Of a stretch of DNA of 64,000 nt, positions 47,160 through 58,464 are shown one piece after another. The position numbers and the translations under genes were made by a program. The DNA is from Larix kaempferi (lineage: Eukaryota > Streptophyta > Pinopsida > Pinales > Pinaceae). A model generated the notes under the pieces. That model ran no database searches, was not told the origin of the DNA, and saw only the letters and a program-made list of their open reading frames with translations. Each line of letters begins with the position of its first letter. The first letter of the stretch is position 1. Where the stretch lies: positions 4,092,001-4,156,000 of the forward strand of contig BSBM01001024.1 of the NCBI GenBank assembly GCA_027924585.1. Reading direction: 5' to 3'.

Positions 47160-48470
47160 CATATTCAATTTTCAACTTCCTAACAAATTCCGGAACTTTG
47201 ATCTCAGGTAGCATTCATTTTTAAACTTCCTAACATTTATATTTCTATCAAAACTTCTTAACATTCATTCATTCATTGCACCTTATCATAAATTCCTTAA
47301 CATTCATTCTTAACATTCCTATCAAAATTTAAACCTAACATTCAGATTTCAATCAAAACTTCCTAACAAATTCCTAAAATTTGAACTTAACATGTTCATT
47401 TTTAAGCTTCTTAGTTCGTCCATATTTCTATCAAAACTTCTAACATTCCTAAACTTCCTAACATTCAAAGATAACTTTCCTATTCTTAACATTCATTTTT
47501 AGACTTCTTAGTTCATCCATATTTCCATCAAAACTTCTAACATTCCTAAACTTCCTAACATTCCTAAAATTTGAACTTAACATGTGTTCCCTTTTAAGCT
47601 TCTTAGTTCATCCATATTTCTATCAAAACTTCCTAACATTCCTAAACTTCCTAACATTCATGTTCTTAACATTCATTTTAAACTTCCTAGTCCATCCATA
47701 TTTCCATCAAAACTTAGATAACATTCATAATCTTCCTAACATTCCTAAGCTTCATAACATTCTTAAGCTTCCTAGTCCATCCATATTTCTATCAAAACTT
47801 CTAACATTCCTAAACTTCCTAACATTCAAAGATAACATTCATGTTCTTAACATTCATTTTTAAACTTCCTAGTTCATCCATATTTCCATCAAAACTTCAA
47901 ACATTCCTAAACTTCCTAACATTCCTAAAATTTGAACTCAACATGTGTTCACTTTTAAGCTTCCTAGTTCATCCATGTATTTCTATCAAAACTTTTAACA
48001 TTCCTAAACTTCCTAACATTCAAAGATAACATTCATGTTCTTAACATTCATTTTTAAACTTCCTAGTTCATCCATATTTCCATCAAAACTTAGATAACAT
48101 TCATAATCTTCCTATAACATTCATAATCTTCATAACATTCCTAAACTTCCTAGTTCATCCATATTTCTATTAAAACTTCTAATATTCTTAAACTTTCTAA
48201 CATTCATGTTCTTAACATTCATTTTTAAACTTCCTAGTTCATCCATATTTCCATCAAAACTTCTAACATTCCTAAACTTCCTAACATTCAAAGATAACAT
48301 TCATGTTCTTAATATATTCAATCTTAACATTCATTCATGTTCCATTCAAAACTTCCTCATTCATGAACTTTAAACCTATGTTCATCCATTTTTAAACTTC
48401 CTTTAACATTCCTAAACTTCATAATATTCAAGAATATCATGTTCTTAACATTCTTGATCTTAACATTCAT
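47160..48470. repeat. Minisatellite with alternating higher-order units
   Basis: Ten units of about 85-100 bp carry TTCATCCATATTTCYATCAA, with CTTCCTAACATTC and CATTCATTTTTAAACTTCCTA spacers. The Y in TTTCYATC alternates T, C, T, C through all ten units from about 47415 to 48260, so the array is built of dimers of roughly 190 bp. Shorter CCTAACATTC words continue on both sides. No gene. Confidence 0.85.
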
Positions 48471-48750
48471 TCTTACATATTCATTCATTCATTTAAACAT
48501 GCAAGTACATATTCTAAACATTTAAATCACACCAAATATGTTAAATAAACAAAAATAAACTTAGATCATTTAAACCAAGTTTCACAAAATATGTAAGTTC
48601 AAAGAACATGTATATAATCCTCAAAAAAATGCTCATGAACATGCAAGTTCAATGTACATATATGTATCTAGTCCAAAAATAAATCTCCTCGACATGTCCA
48701 AAACAAATCTTTGCAATCTATGCATATCAACAAAAAAAATGTCCACCATG

Positions 48751-49335
48751 CTATCCTCCACTAGGACCTCCCCCTGGACTCAACCCACCCTGCAACATGT
48801 ATAAAAACAAATTATGAATATCATTTAAATTATTTAAACTATATTCAGAAAATTAAAATATTAAACTTATATATCAAAAAACAATTCAATTATTAACAAT
48901 ATTACATCAAATTCTCCAAATACTTGTCCACCATCATCTTCCAAAGGAGTTTTCCCTTTGCCTCCAAAAGACTTAAGAGACCCAAGCTTCAACATGTATA
49001 AAATCAATTTATGAATCTCATACATTACTTGAACAAATTTTAACTAAATCCATAAAAATTAAAATATTAAAACAGTGAACAAAATTACCTCATTGCCAAT
49101 ATCTGCTGCATGAAGCAGAGAACCTATATTTCCCCCCAAAAATTTAAATTGTATTAATAAATAAAACATAATGCAAACCAAAAAAATTATTGTGCCAATT
49201 AACTTAAAACTAAAACAAAAAGATTAAAAAAACATTAGCTCACAATAGATGGTAAATCATTTATAAAGTTCGTATCTAAAGAAACCTGCATGGATAAGTC
49301 AAATTAACAATAAGATGCACAATTAAATTAAAATT

Positions 49336-49391
<56 letters not shown>

Positions 49392-51014
49392 AGTTCAAAC
49401 ATAATTACAAATATGTAAATAATAAATATGTACCTCTCGAATATTCTCTAGATTTTCGCTAGTTGAAACATGGAAAAAATGTTCATTCGTCATTCTTGAA
49501 AACTGCAACCAATTTAAACATTTACATAATGTACCTATTACTTTACATCAAAAAACATAATTTATCATTCATATAATGTAACAAAAAAATTCAATTCAAA
49601 ATGAATAAAATATTTAATTAAGATCAAATCATATCATAATCAACAAACCTCTCCCAAACTCGATGTGTCATTGGATATAACATTTGCCGCTAGGTCGCGA
49701 CAAACCTTGGCATATGCCCTGAGATCTTCAATGCTCATTCCATCTATCTCATCATTAGTTTTGTAAACAAACTTTTGACGAATAGCAGAATGAGCCCTTT
49801 CTCGAACCAATCCCACATCTACTCCAACTAATGCTAACGATAAACCATCGCCAACAAAATTCCTTGCAGTTGTCCCAAGTTGAGATGTGGGCTCTATCTC
49901 TGATCTTAATGCCACCAACCTAGGTGGGCGAGATATCTGGGGTGGAGGTCGAAGAGTTGTAGGGTCTCTAAGAGCACATTTTCGATTATATATTCGACTA
50001 TTTCCAACTCCATAAAATTTTGAATGAACATCGGTATAGTCTGGCTTCATATTTAAGAAAAACTCAGCATAAAAAAATCTAGCAAAATATTGAGAAACCT
50101 CATCATTCCATGGAAACAAACCATAGGCTGCGAGAGATCGATCATAGAGTAGATGTGCAAGATCAGGATGCTTGAAATATTGCACTTTCAACATTTCTCG
50201 CTTTAGACCTTCTTTGAAGTTAAACATTGATTTGGCCTGTTCTTTCGTCACTCTCTCCTTCACAACATCCCACTTGTCTGGATCCATCACTTGTTCCCTT
50301 CGTCTTCGCATCAAATCAACAAAACCATCTGTAGTTGGTCTGAGATTCTCATATGCCTGAATGAAGTTTTGCAATGATCCCAAAACAATCTCCAAACTTT
50401 GTTTACTCTCTGGAGGGAGATCCATAGTAGATAAATCATTTTCCAACTTGTCGTAGTGGGATCTACATCTTTCAAGAGTCATTTGATGATCACCACTTTC
50501 CCATGGAAGCTCTCGAGGCAGATCAGATGGATATGTTGTAATGGGTGTACAACCCTCAGTTAATTCAACATATTGCATCCTAGCTCGACCATCATCACCT
50601 TGTGTAGAATGATGAGCCTCTTGAGAACCTTGCTATGCACCCTCATCTGTCTCCCTTGCTTGCTCTGTCTCCCTCCCTATAGAATTACAAGCATCTTCTG
50701 AACCATGCTCTGCTTCAAATAAAAACAAAGTTTTGTTTAAACACAAGTACAATTTTTGCGTACACAAAAAAACAATTTGCATGTACATGTTAAAAGATCG
50801 ATATTCATATACCAATAGAGGGTGGAGATCGACGTTTTCCCACAGAAGATATAGGGGAATCATTTGTACCCCTTTCACCTCGTCGATGTGAACTATACAA
50901 TAAACTAGAATCCCGAGGGGAGGTTGACAACCTCCGATTATCACTTGTAACACCAACCCCAGAAGTTTGTGAAGACCTCCTACGCTTTCGCCTCAAAGAA
51001 TCCTCTCTTTCCAT
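48751..51014 (-). CDS. Unrecognised multi-exon gene, one in-frame stop
   Basis: Exon 1 (51014-50813) begins MEREDSLRRKRRRSSQTSG, a basic, nuclear-signal-like start, and splices by GTATAT...CAG to exon 2 (50709 to about 49649). Exon 2 has one TAG (50634-50636), then an uninterrupted 312-codon frame. The protein is soluble and helical, with PPESKQSLEIVLGSLQNFIQ, LMRRRREQVMDPDKWDVVKE, KHPDLAHLLYDRSLAAYGLF, YFARFFYAEFFLNMKPDY and KTNDEIDGMSIEDLRAYAKV. Small in-phase exons follow at 49502-49437 and 49287-49246, and probably near 49126, 48990 and 48795, ending by about 48751. I do not recognise the family. It converges on the transposase-like gene and lies inside the palindrome-bracketed unit, so it may be that element's second gene. 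Splice sites are largely intact, unlike those of its partner; the single stop makes its present function doubtful. Confidence 0.55.
49337..49390. repeat. (AT)n microsatellite in an intron
   Basis: A TA run of about 50 bp between two small predicted exons of the minus-strand gene. Confidence 0.95.
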
Positions 51015-52210
51015 TTGATATATAATGTCTACACTTGCACAAATATCAACTGATTACATATTCAAATCCTACATGTTAATTATACAAATTATAAAACCTA
51101 GCTGCTAAAGAGACTAAATTATTTAATAAGGACCTAGATTTACCTAATATCATCTAATAGTTCTTAAAAAGAGTATAGCTAATATTGTTAGATGTATGAA
51201 GAATTAATGTACCAATGTTCTAAGTGCTTTTTATGTTTAAAATGAATGGAACCAATATAGTTAAATACTAAGTGAAGGGTTCATTTCTTTATGTCAAAGA
51301 ATGAGTTCATGAACCTGTTTTAACTTTTAATCTAAATCTTAAATTAATAACTTAATTGATATTTTAATACTTTAAACATAAATTATATCTTCAAATATTT
51401 TCATTATTCCATAAAATTAAAAAAAAATTGACAATTCATGGTATTATGTTTCGAGTTTGACATGTTTTCCAAATTTGCCATGTTCGATAATGGTCTTCAG
51501 TTTCTTAAATTAATAATTTAATCAAGATATTTTAATACTTTAAACATAAATTATATCTACAAATATTTTCATTATTCCATAGAATAAAAAAAAATTGACC
51601 ATTCATGGTATTATGTTTCAAGTTAAATGACATGTTTCCCAAATTTGCCATGTTCCACAATGGTCTTCAATTTCAACTTGATAACGGTAACGATTTTTGG
51701 TATTATGTTCTCCAAGTTTGCCATGTTACAACCAAAGAAAAACATAATACCAAGAATCGCCACCTTTACAAGGATAAAACTCAAGACCATTGTGGCATAA
51801 TATCATCTAATAGTTTTTAAAATGACTATGACTATTATTGTTCGGATGTATAAAAATTACTATACCAATCTTCTAAATGTTTTTGTTATTTCATAGTACA
51901 TCTAAATTAAAGTCTATTCATGTCTATAGTTTCGTTGTACCTAAAGTCAATTTTAAAGTTTTGTTGTATCAAAAATAGAGTTTAATCGTTTAAAGTTTCG
52001 TTGTATCTATAGCTATCCATCAACATAGTTTGTAATAGAACTAATATATTGATCTCTGCACTCTGTCAACATAGACAGAGTTCATGAACTCAGTCCATGT
52101 CCATGTTGACAGAGTTCATGAACTCTGTCCATGTCCATGTTGACAGAGTTCAGCAAATAAAACAAGCCTATATATAAATAAGAAACTTAAAAAAAAAAAT
52201 AAACAATTAC
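51015..52210. other. Upstream DNA of the unknown gene with local repeats
   Basis: No gene. A tandem duplication of about 166 bp covers 51339-51503 and 51504-51672 (both with TTAATACTTTAAACATAAAT and GGTATTATGTTTC). At 52060-52152 a 35-bp unit with TCCATGTCCATGTTGACAGA is repeated and includes a perfect 20-bp palindrome, ACAGAGTTCATGAACTCTGT, at 52109-52128. Confidence 0.7.
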
Positions 52211-52750
52211 AAATTAAATATGCCAAAAGATTTACCTCAGCACACCGTCGCGTCGATAGGTCCCCAGCTACAGCACCTCACTGTTGTGCGAACGTCCACA
52301 GGAGAACACTCCAACGCCAAAGCTCCACCAACAGAAGTGCAGATGCACGCTAAACCTACAGATGTCCAGACACAGACTCCACCAAAGAGCGTCCAAACAT
52401 CCAAACAGAAATACGACCCAGCGGCAGAGGAAAAACCTCGCATACGAGTGGATGGGGGAAACAGAAGGTGGCGGACGAGCGAATGGCAGAGGCAGAAGCT
52501 AGCGGCCTAACACTCCAGCAACGATGAACCGCCGAGCAAATCCTGACGCGCAGGGTGGCGAAGAAGTGACACGCAGCAGCGAGGAATCGGGTGGCGGAGT
52601 TCGACGACAACAAACTAGACCGAAGAGCGGGTGGACAGGTACAACAGACTAGACTGGTGACGCGGAAGCAGGACCACCAACAACGCCAAAGGGGTCCACG
52701 AAATCATCCAAAAGTGACAAACAATGGCAGCGGCCGAGATTTTATGCAGA
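52211..52750. other. GC-richer segment inside the right palindrome cluster
   Basis: Moderately GC-rich DNA between the unknown gene and the palindromes, with overlapping 60-106-codon frames on both strands and no recognisable domain. It may be a distal promoter or element terminus. Confidence 0.35.
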
Positions 52751-52756
52751 ATAATT

Positions 52757-53015
52757 ATTCGGTCGAATACTTATTCGGCCGAATACTTATTCGGCCGAAT
52801 AATTGCACAGCGCTGTGCGTTTTCACCGTCCGACTAAAACCTCGCACACACATCGAGGCCACCGTTAGGTCTAACGGTGGCCCATTAATTGTTATTCGGC
52901 CGAATAAATAATAAGTTATTCGACCGAATAAGTTTAATTATTCGGCCGAATAATTAAATTATTCGACCGAATAATTAAATTATTCGGCCGAATAGTTAAA
53001 CTTATTCGGCCGAAT
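52757..53015. repeat. Right ATTCGGCCGAAT palindrome cluster
   Basis: Nine copies: 52757 (GGTC variant), 52773, 52789, 52894, 52918 (GACC variant), 52940, 52961 (GACC variant), 52982 and 53004. Six are perfect. The first three are spaced exactly 16 bp, as in the left cluster. The second group has 21-24 bp spacing with AT-rich linkers (TTAAATT). Confidence 0.95.
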
Positions 53016-53066
53016 AACTTCCGCTATGGTTCTTCGGTAGCCGATTCTCACCAAAATGTAACCCAT

Positions 53067-53451
53067 TGTGATATAACTGCAATAATTAATTAATGCAAAT
53101 ACACGAGATATCAGAAATAATAGAACATAATCGCTTTTATATTGATCACGGGCCACTTCGAGGGGGCAACCTCCTTTGAGCAAGCTCAATACAATTAACT
53201 TCACCGTGCCTTCAATGACCTCAACACACACTTATATACTAAGTCTATGCCCAATACCATGAGTCAAAACCATGGGACATATAATACTACGGGACGACTT
53301 ACAAAGCATATGCGTCCAATACTATGGGTCAATACTATGGGCTAATATAAACTACGGATCAACAAATACTACGGGATGACTTACAAAGCATATGCGTCCA
53401 ACAACAATATACTAACATAGTAAAGAGAAGGGTTTACATAGGTTCCTAACA
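53067..53451 (-). repeat. 3' LTR of the minus-strand gypsy element
   Basis: 385 bp; paired with 56893-57277. Both contain a twice-repeated ACTTACAAAGCATATGCGTC word. Confidence 0.92.
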
Positions 53452-53480
53452 TCCCCTCTCCCTTAGAAAAAGCTTTGTCC

Positions 53481-55994
53481 TCAAATCTTTGGTTGGAGAA
53501 ATTGCTGCAGAAGCTGAAGGAGTGGTTCCCCGGTAGCATCTTCGGGTTGCATTTCAGGCCACTGACGCCTTTGGAGTGTCAAGGAGGATTGCTTGGAAGG
53601 CTGTAGATGAAGAAGAACCCTGTCAGCTGCGTGGAAAATGCGCTCAGAACGGTGCTGATCGGCTTGTTGATTCCGACGAATTCTGGCCATGTGAAGATTG
53701 TCCTGCAGAATGAGAAGAATCTGATCGTAGTTTCAAAGCACCGAGTCAATTGCCTGAACTGGGGAGCTGCTAAGGGTGTATGGAAGAAGAACTGGGGGGT
53801 TTTTTCCATAGACCAGTTCATATGGTGTCCTGTGAGATGTGGTATTGTACCACCAGAGCGCTACTAGGAAATCCATAGAAATAGTTGGCCAAAGATGTTT
53901 AGGGATGGGCAAGGGTTTGAGCAATCCCGAAAGGAGTGTCGTTTCACCCTTGTTGACTTGGAAAGTATCATCGTCAGCCACCAACTGTTGAATTGTCATT
54001 TTTAGTCCCTGCCAAAAGAAGTTACATTGTTCTTGGTCATACATGTTGCAAAACCCAGAGTGCCTTGTTGACGAAGAAGCATGGAGTCCATAGAAGAGAG
54101 AGCCCTATTGAACATATTGCACCCAATTTGGAACAAGCAGAGAAAGAGTTGTAAGAGAAACTGGGTCATCAATTGTGTAAGAAGGAGCATCTTGCACCAT
54201 ATTGTCCTTACCCTTCTTGTAAGTGATCACATAGGGATAACCCATGAGTTGGATAACCCATTTCAGGTGTGTTGGGGAGGAGACCCATTGTTCCCAAAAA
54301 AATTCCAGACTCGGGAGATCAGTCTGGATGCAGAAATAATTCCCTAATAGATATGGCTACCACTTATGTACTGCATGCAAAATAGCCATCATTTCTTGCT
54401 GAGAGGTAGATGTGGCTAAATTCTTACCGGAAAGGTCTCGTGAAGGTAGCAAGCGCATTGGTTCAGCAAAGATACCTGCATATCTATCCAAGGAAGTAGT
54501 GGAGACTATTGATGGGTGCATCTGAATGGAATTGAGTTGAGCGATGACACCATGTGAATTCTTCTTAAGGATTTTTTCCAGGCGATGTGAACTGATGATG
54601 CAAAGAGGCCCTGGTTGTAAGCCCATAAATTTTTGTTGTGCCCCATTGACTTTAAACTGCATCCAAAGTTCAGCAAAATCCCATAAGATGGGGCCAAGTG
54701 TGCGTAACCATTGAACACCCAAAACCACATCACATCCGCCTAAGGGCAAGGCAAACATGTCAGAGCGTAGGTTATAATCTTCCATAGAGATACGCACATT
54801 GTGACACTTCCCCTTGCAAGGTAAGGTGCCCCCATTGGCAACCATGACTTCAAAGTTAGAGCAAGGATGGACAAAACAATCAGCCTGTTTGGCAATCCGA
54901 GGGTCAATGAAGTTATGAGTGCTACCAGAATCAATGAGTATGGTAAGAGGGAGCTTCTTGAAGTATCCCCTGACCCGCATTGTTTGTGGGGTGGTGACGT
55001 CGGTTACAGCATGGAGAGAGATCTCAGGTGGGTTGTCCTGAAATGGGGTGTCAACAGGCGGTTGTTGAATGTCGATCTAATCATCCACTTTATCCGTAGC
55101 TTCTTCACCAAGTTCTAAGGAAGGCGAAGAATCCACATCCAAGAGATAGAGCTTTTGTTGAACACATCTATGTCCCCGAGTGAATTTCTCATCACAATTA
55201 TAGCAAAGCCCTTTTTCTCAGCGTGCCTGCATTTCTATCTCAGACAAATGCTTGATAGGAGTTGGTTGAGGAGAAGGCGTGATGGGAGGTCGTTGGGAAC
55301 CCATATTTCTGAAGGGAACAAGGGTGGGTTTGGAGCGTTGTTGAGCTGCAATCTTGTCCTCAGCCAGCTTAGCCAACCCTAGGACTTCCATCATTGTGTT
55401 GGGACAAAACATTTTGATCTCTGAGCGAATTTCATCCTTGAGACCACTTATAAAACAACTCCTGTAGAATTTATCAGACAATCCTTCTGTGTGGTTGGCC
55501 AATTTCTCAAATTCGGTCTGATACTCTCTCACTGTGCCAATTTGGTGAAGTTTAGTGAGTGCTCCTATGAAATCATCAAAAGCACTAGGGCCAAATCGTG
55601 GCAAAATGAGTTGGCAAAAATCTGTCCAGTTTGGCTCGGGATGAGCTTTGATGTACCAACGGTACCATTGAAGGGCTTCCTGTTCCAAATGAAAGGATGC
55701 AAGTGGAACTTTCTGGACATCAAAAGTATTATGCAGACTGAAATATTGTTCTGCTCGGTATGTCCATCCAGTCGGATCAGTACCATTGAAGTGAGGAAAA
55801 TCAAGCTTCGGCCCACGAAAATTGTTGGAAGAAGAGAACCCGGTGGCTGCAAAAGATTCTGGCTGTCGGTTATTGTTCATGGCTGAATGCTGAAGATGGA
55901 GGTTGAGAAATTTTTCATCCAGATCTTGGAGTTTGGTTTGGATGGCTGCAAGTGCTTCCTCCATGGTGTTTGCTCCTACATGGGTGACAACCAT
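53481..55994 (-). pseudogene. gag-pol of gypsy element lacking RT and IN core
   Basis: From the ATG at 55994 the frame gives the gag core (WTYRAEQYFSLHNTFD, REYQTEFEKLANHTEGLSD) and, after a TGA at 55218, a zinc knuckle GLCYNCDEKFTRGHRC near 55170-55210. Protease follows with ILIDSGSTHNFID near 54925-54960. The reading then reaches FAEPMRLLPSRD, the usual linker before RT. At about 54440 it jumps straight to LSGKNLATSTSQQEMMAIL, the end of RNase H; the whole RT is gone. After a stop and frame changes the integrase starts, reaches TISMDFLVAL with the first catalytic Asp, then at about 53870 jumps to WWYNTTSHRTPYELVYGK, so the second Asp and the Glu are lost. The tail ends at 53481. The protein cannot support transposition. 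Confidence 0.85.
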
Positions 55995-56878
55995 AACTAG
56001 GTGGTTTTTTTGTTTTTTTGTTTTTTTACAGACTGGAGCGGCTACGGCTCGGAAGGAATCTAGAACAACGCCGAACAGCTGGATCTGGAATGGCTTGCAA
56101 AATGGATCTGAAACGGCGCAGCAGTGATTGACAATAGTTCAACTGAAAGTAGATATGGACCCCAGGTATGTGCGGCTTCCTAACAGTTCAGGGTTTTCAC
56201 TCGGCCACCAATGCTGTCTGACGGCTTGCGTATTGGGGCAGTACCCCTCACTCCACGGCTCAGGTAAAACTGATAACCGCTTTGCCACAAACGACAGCTC
56301 TTGGTTTACCTCACGGGTGGGAACTAGTCAATCAGGTAGGGGTCGTTGCCCTTTTCGCTTGCAGGTCCTCTCAATGGGCTAGCTACTTCGAGGTTCTTGT
56401 GGTACTACTCACAATGAGTTTTAGGGCTTATGCCCAAGTACTTCCCACAATTAAGCGGATAGGGATTATTCCCAAATCCGAACCTGCAACAGAAAAAATT
56501 TGGGCAGAAATTCCACCCAATGTTCAAAAACTGGATCTATATTGCTCAGAATTGCTATTATAGCATGTTTCCGGAACTGGAATAACCACTCTGCTTCTAC
56601 CCATGAAAGCGGAATAGAAATCTGGGCACTCGGTCAAAATATTTTCTCGCCGCAATTTCCGCGGCCGTCACCGAAATTCTGAAAATTTGTTGATTTTAAA
56701 TCCGCGATATCTCCATTTTTAGAACTCCAAATGAGATGATTTTTTTTGAAACTGCGTATTTTTGAAAGAGAAATTCAGATATGCAATCGGTTTCCTCTGA
56801 TTTTGTGCAAAAAGTTTCAGAAATTGATTTGAAAGTCGCCGCCCAAAAAAAAAAATTCCCACTTGTGCCAAGGAAAGT
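55995..56878 (-). other. Leader between PBS and gag of the gypsy element
   Basis: Untranslated leader of the minus-strand element. A G/T homopolymer patch (56006-56030 on plus) lies just before the gag ATG. Frames here are not convincing. Confidence 0.6.
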
Positions 56879-56890
56879 GCTCTGATACCA
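56879..56890 (-). other. Primer-binding site of the minus-strand gypsy element
   Basis: TGGTATCAGAGC on the minus strand, two bases inside the 5' LTR. Confidence 0.9.
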
Positions 56891-56892
56891 GA

Positions 56893-57277
56893 TGTGATGT
56901 ACCTGCAATAATTAATTAATGCAAATACACGAGATATCAGAAATGATAAAACAGAATCACTTTTATATTGATCACGGGCCACTTCGAGGGGGCAACCTCC
57001 TTTGAGCAAGCTCAATACAATTAACTTCACCATGCCTTCAATGACCTCAACACACACTTATATACTAAGTCTATGCCCAATACCATGAGTCAAAACCATG
57101 GGACATATAATACTACGGGACGACTTACAAAGCATATGCGTCCAATACTATGGGTCAATATTATGGGCTAATATAAACTACGGATCAACAAATACTACGG
57201 GACAACTTACAAAGCATATGCGTCCAACAACAATATACTAACATAGTAAAGAGAAGGGTTTACATAGGTTCCTAACA
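56893..57277 (-). repeat. 5' LTR of the minus-strand gypsy element
   Basis: Partner of 53067-53451; same length and ends. Confidence 0.92.
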
Positions 57278-57633
57278 CCCACCTTCGCGTTTCCAACCAC
57301 TTCAAAGATTAAATATAAGCCAATCCATTCATAGACACAGTATTAGTTTTTCCACAATACATGAGCATTCCATGATTAAAACATTAAACAAAGAATGAAA
57401 TCATTAACTGTGGGATCACACTGATAAAAAAAACAATAAATAAGATAATAATTGATCCAGGAGGATCTAAGAAGGCAAAATTTTGAAGTCCTCCAATCTC
57501 AGCAAAACTAGCACTATATCGAAGGGCTCGTCGAGACGATTCCAACGGCGTTCGTTTCACCTCAAACGGACTCCGTATGAGAAAGTTATCGCGTTCTGTT
57601 CCATAAGGTCAACAGGCAAATTTGGCAAAAAGA

Positions 57634-57649
57634 GGTGCCACGTGGCACC
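57634..57649. promoter_or_regulatory. G-box palindrome in U3
   Basis: GGTGCCACGTGGCACC is a perfect 16-bp palindrome centred on CACGTG; a second CACGTGGC follows at 57663-57670. Both are kept in the right LTR (62663-62678). CACGTGGC is the bZIP/ABRE-type core of abscisic-acid and stress promoters, so stress-responsive transcription is a plausible inference. Confidence 0.6.
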
Positions 57650-57754
57650 ACTGACAAGGTGACACGTGGCATCCGTACTGTACAAACATGATGATGTGGC
57701 ACCACTCAGAGGATGACACATGGCATCCATACAGTACAGACCAATCACAAGGTG

Positions 57755-57975
57755 ACATGTGGCATGATGACATGGCATGCTAAATGGCATGATGATGCGG
57801 TATGATGACATGGCATGCTGATGTGGCATGATGACATGGCATGATAATGTGTCATGATGATGTGGCATTCTGACATGGCATGATGATGTTGCATGATGAC
57901 ATGGCATGCTGATGTGGCATGATGACATGGCATGATGATGTGGCATGGTGACATGGCATGATGAAGTGGCATGAT
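57755..57975. repeat. U3 minisatellite of GATGACATGGCATG units
   Basis: Alternating 13-15-bp units GATGACATGGCAT and GATGATGTGGCAT form about 220 bp. The right LTR has the same array (62784-63004). His/Met-rich minus frames are by-products. Confidence 0.9.
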
Positions 57976-58456
57976 GACTAGCATGCATGCATTTGTGCTT
58001 GAAATGAGTTTTAGGAAATTCATGCATTTACTCATGAGAAATTGTAAAATGATTAATATTTGAAGTGAGTGGAAAAATTACTCACATATTACTCATTTAT
58101 TTTATTCCTTGAGTTGTTATGAAGTTAATGCATGGTTGTAACCAAAAACAAACATGCCATATTTGTAAAGAAGTTGTAACAAGTTGGTTTATGGTTGAAA
58201 AAACCAACATGCTATTTAAAAGAAGGATTTTGGTATGTAATGGATTATTGTTGGATTTTGTAAATGTCATTATGGGGAAGTAACTAAATGTGAAAACCCA
58301 TGGACATGTGGGCATGAACCATATTTTTGGTTTATGTTCTTAAAAGCCCAACCACATGGAAACCAACTTAGGGAAGTTGTAACCAAGGCCAAGATAGGCA
58401 AATTAGTTGCAACCAAAGGAATCCATGAGAGTCATGTGAAGAAGGGAAAGCCAACC

Positions 58457-58464
58457 TATATAAA
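58457..58464 (+). promoter_or_regulatory. LTR TATA box
   Basis: TATATAAA in the 3' half of the LTR, identical in the right LTR at 63486-63493; the expected U3 core promoter. Confidence 0.7.

Larger units (their letters stand above)
53067..57277 (-). mobile_element. Ty3/gypsy retrotransposon, internally deleted
   Basis: Two 385-bp LTRs (53067-53451 and 56893-57277), by eye about 3% different, have TGTTAG...ATCACA ends in minus orientation. Flanking 5-mers CCCAT and CCCAC are a near-match target duplication. The PBS at 56879-56890 abuts the right (5') LTR. A purine-rich AGGGAGAGGGGA on the minus strand abuts the left (3') LTR. The interior is 3.4 kb, short for this group, because RT and the integrase core are missing. 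The element inserted just outside the right palindrome cluster. Confidence 0.92.

Noticed and set aside
52220-52911. Overlapping frames of 70-106 codons next to the right palindrome cluster
   Set aside because: No domain, several conflicting frames, and one runs into the palindromic repeats.
41171-57330. Long terminal inverted repeats joining the outer sides of the two palindrome clusters
   Set aside because: By eye, sequence just outside the clusters matches only at the palindromes themselves; no extended TIR could be shown.
57755-57975. CRISPR-like short regular repeats
   Set aside because: Units are contiguous and degenerate with no unique spacers, within a plant LTR and present in both LTRs.
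57557-58027. His/Met/Cys-rich 156-codon minus frame, repeated at 62586-63056
   Set aside because: It translates the U3 minisatellite on the antisense strand and occurs in both LTRs.
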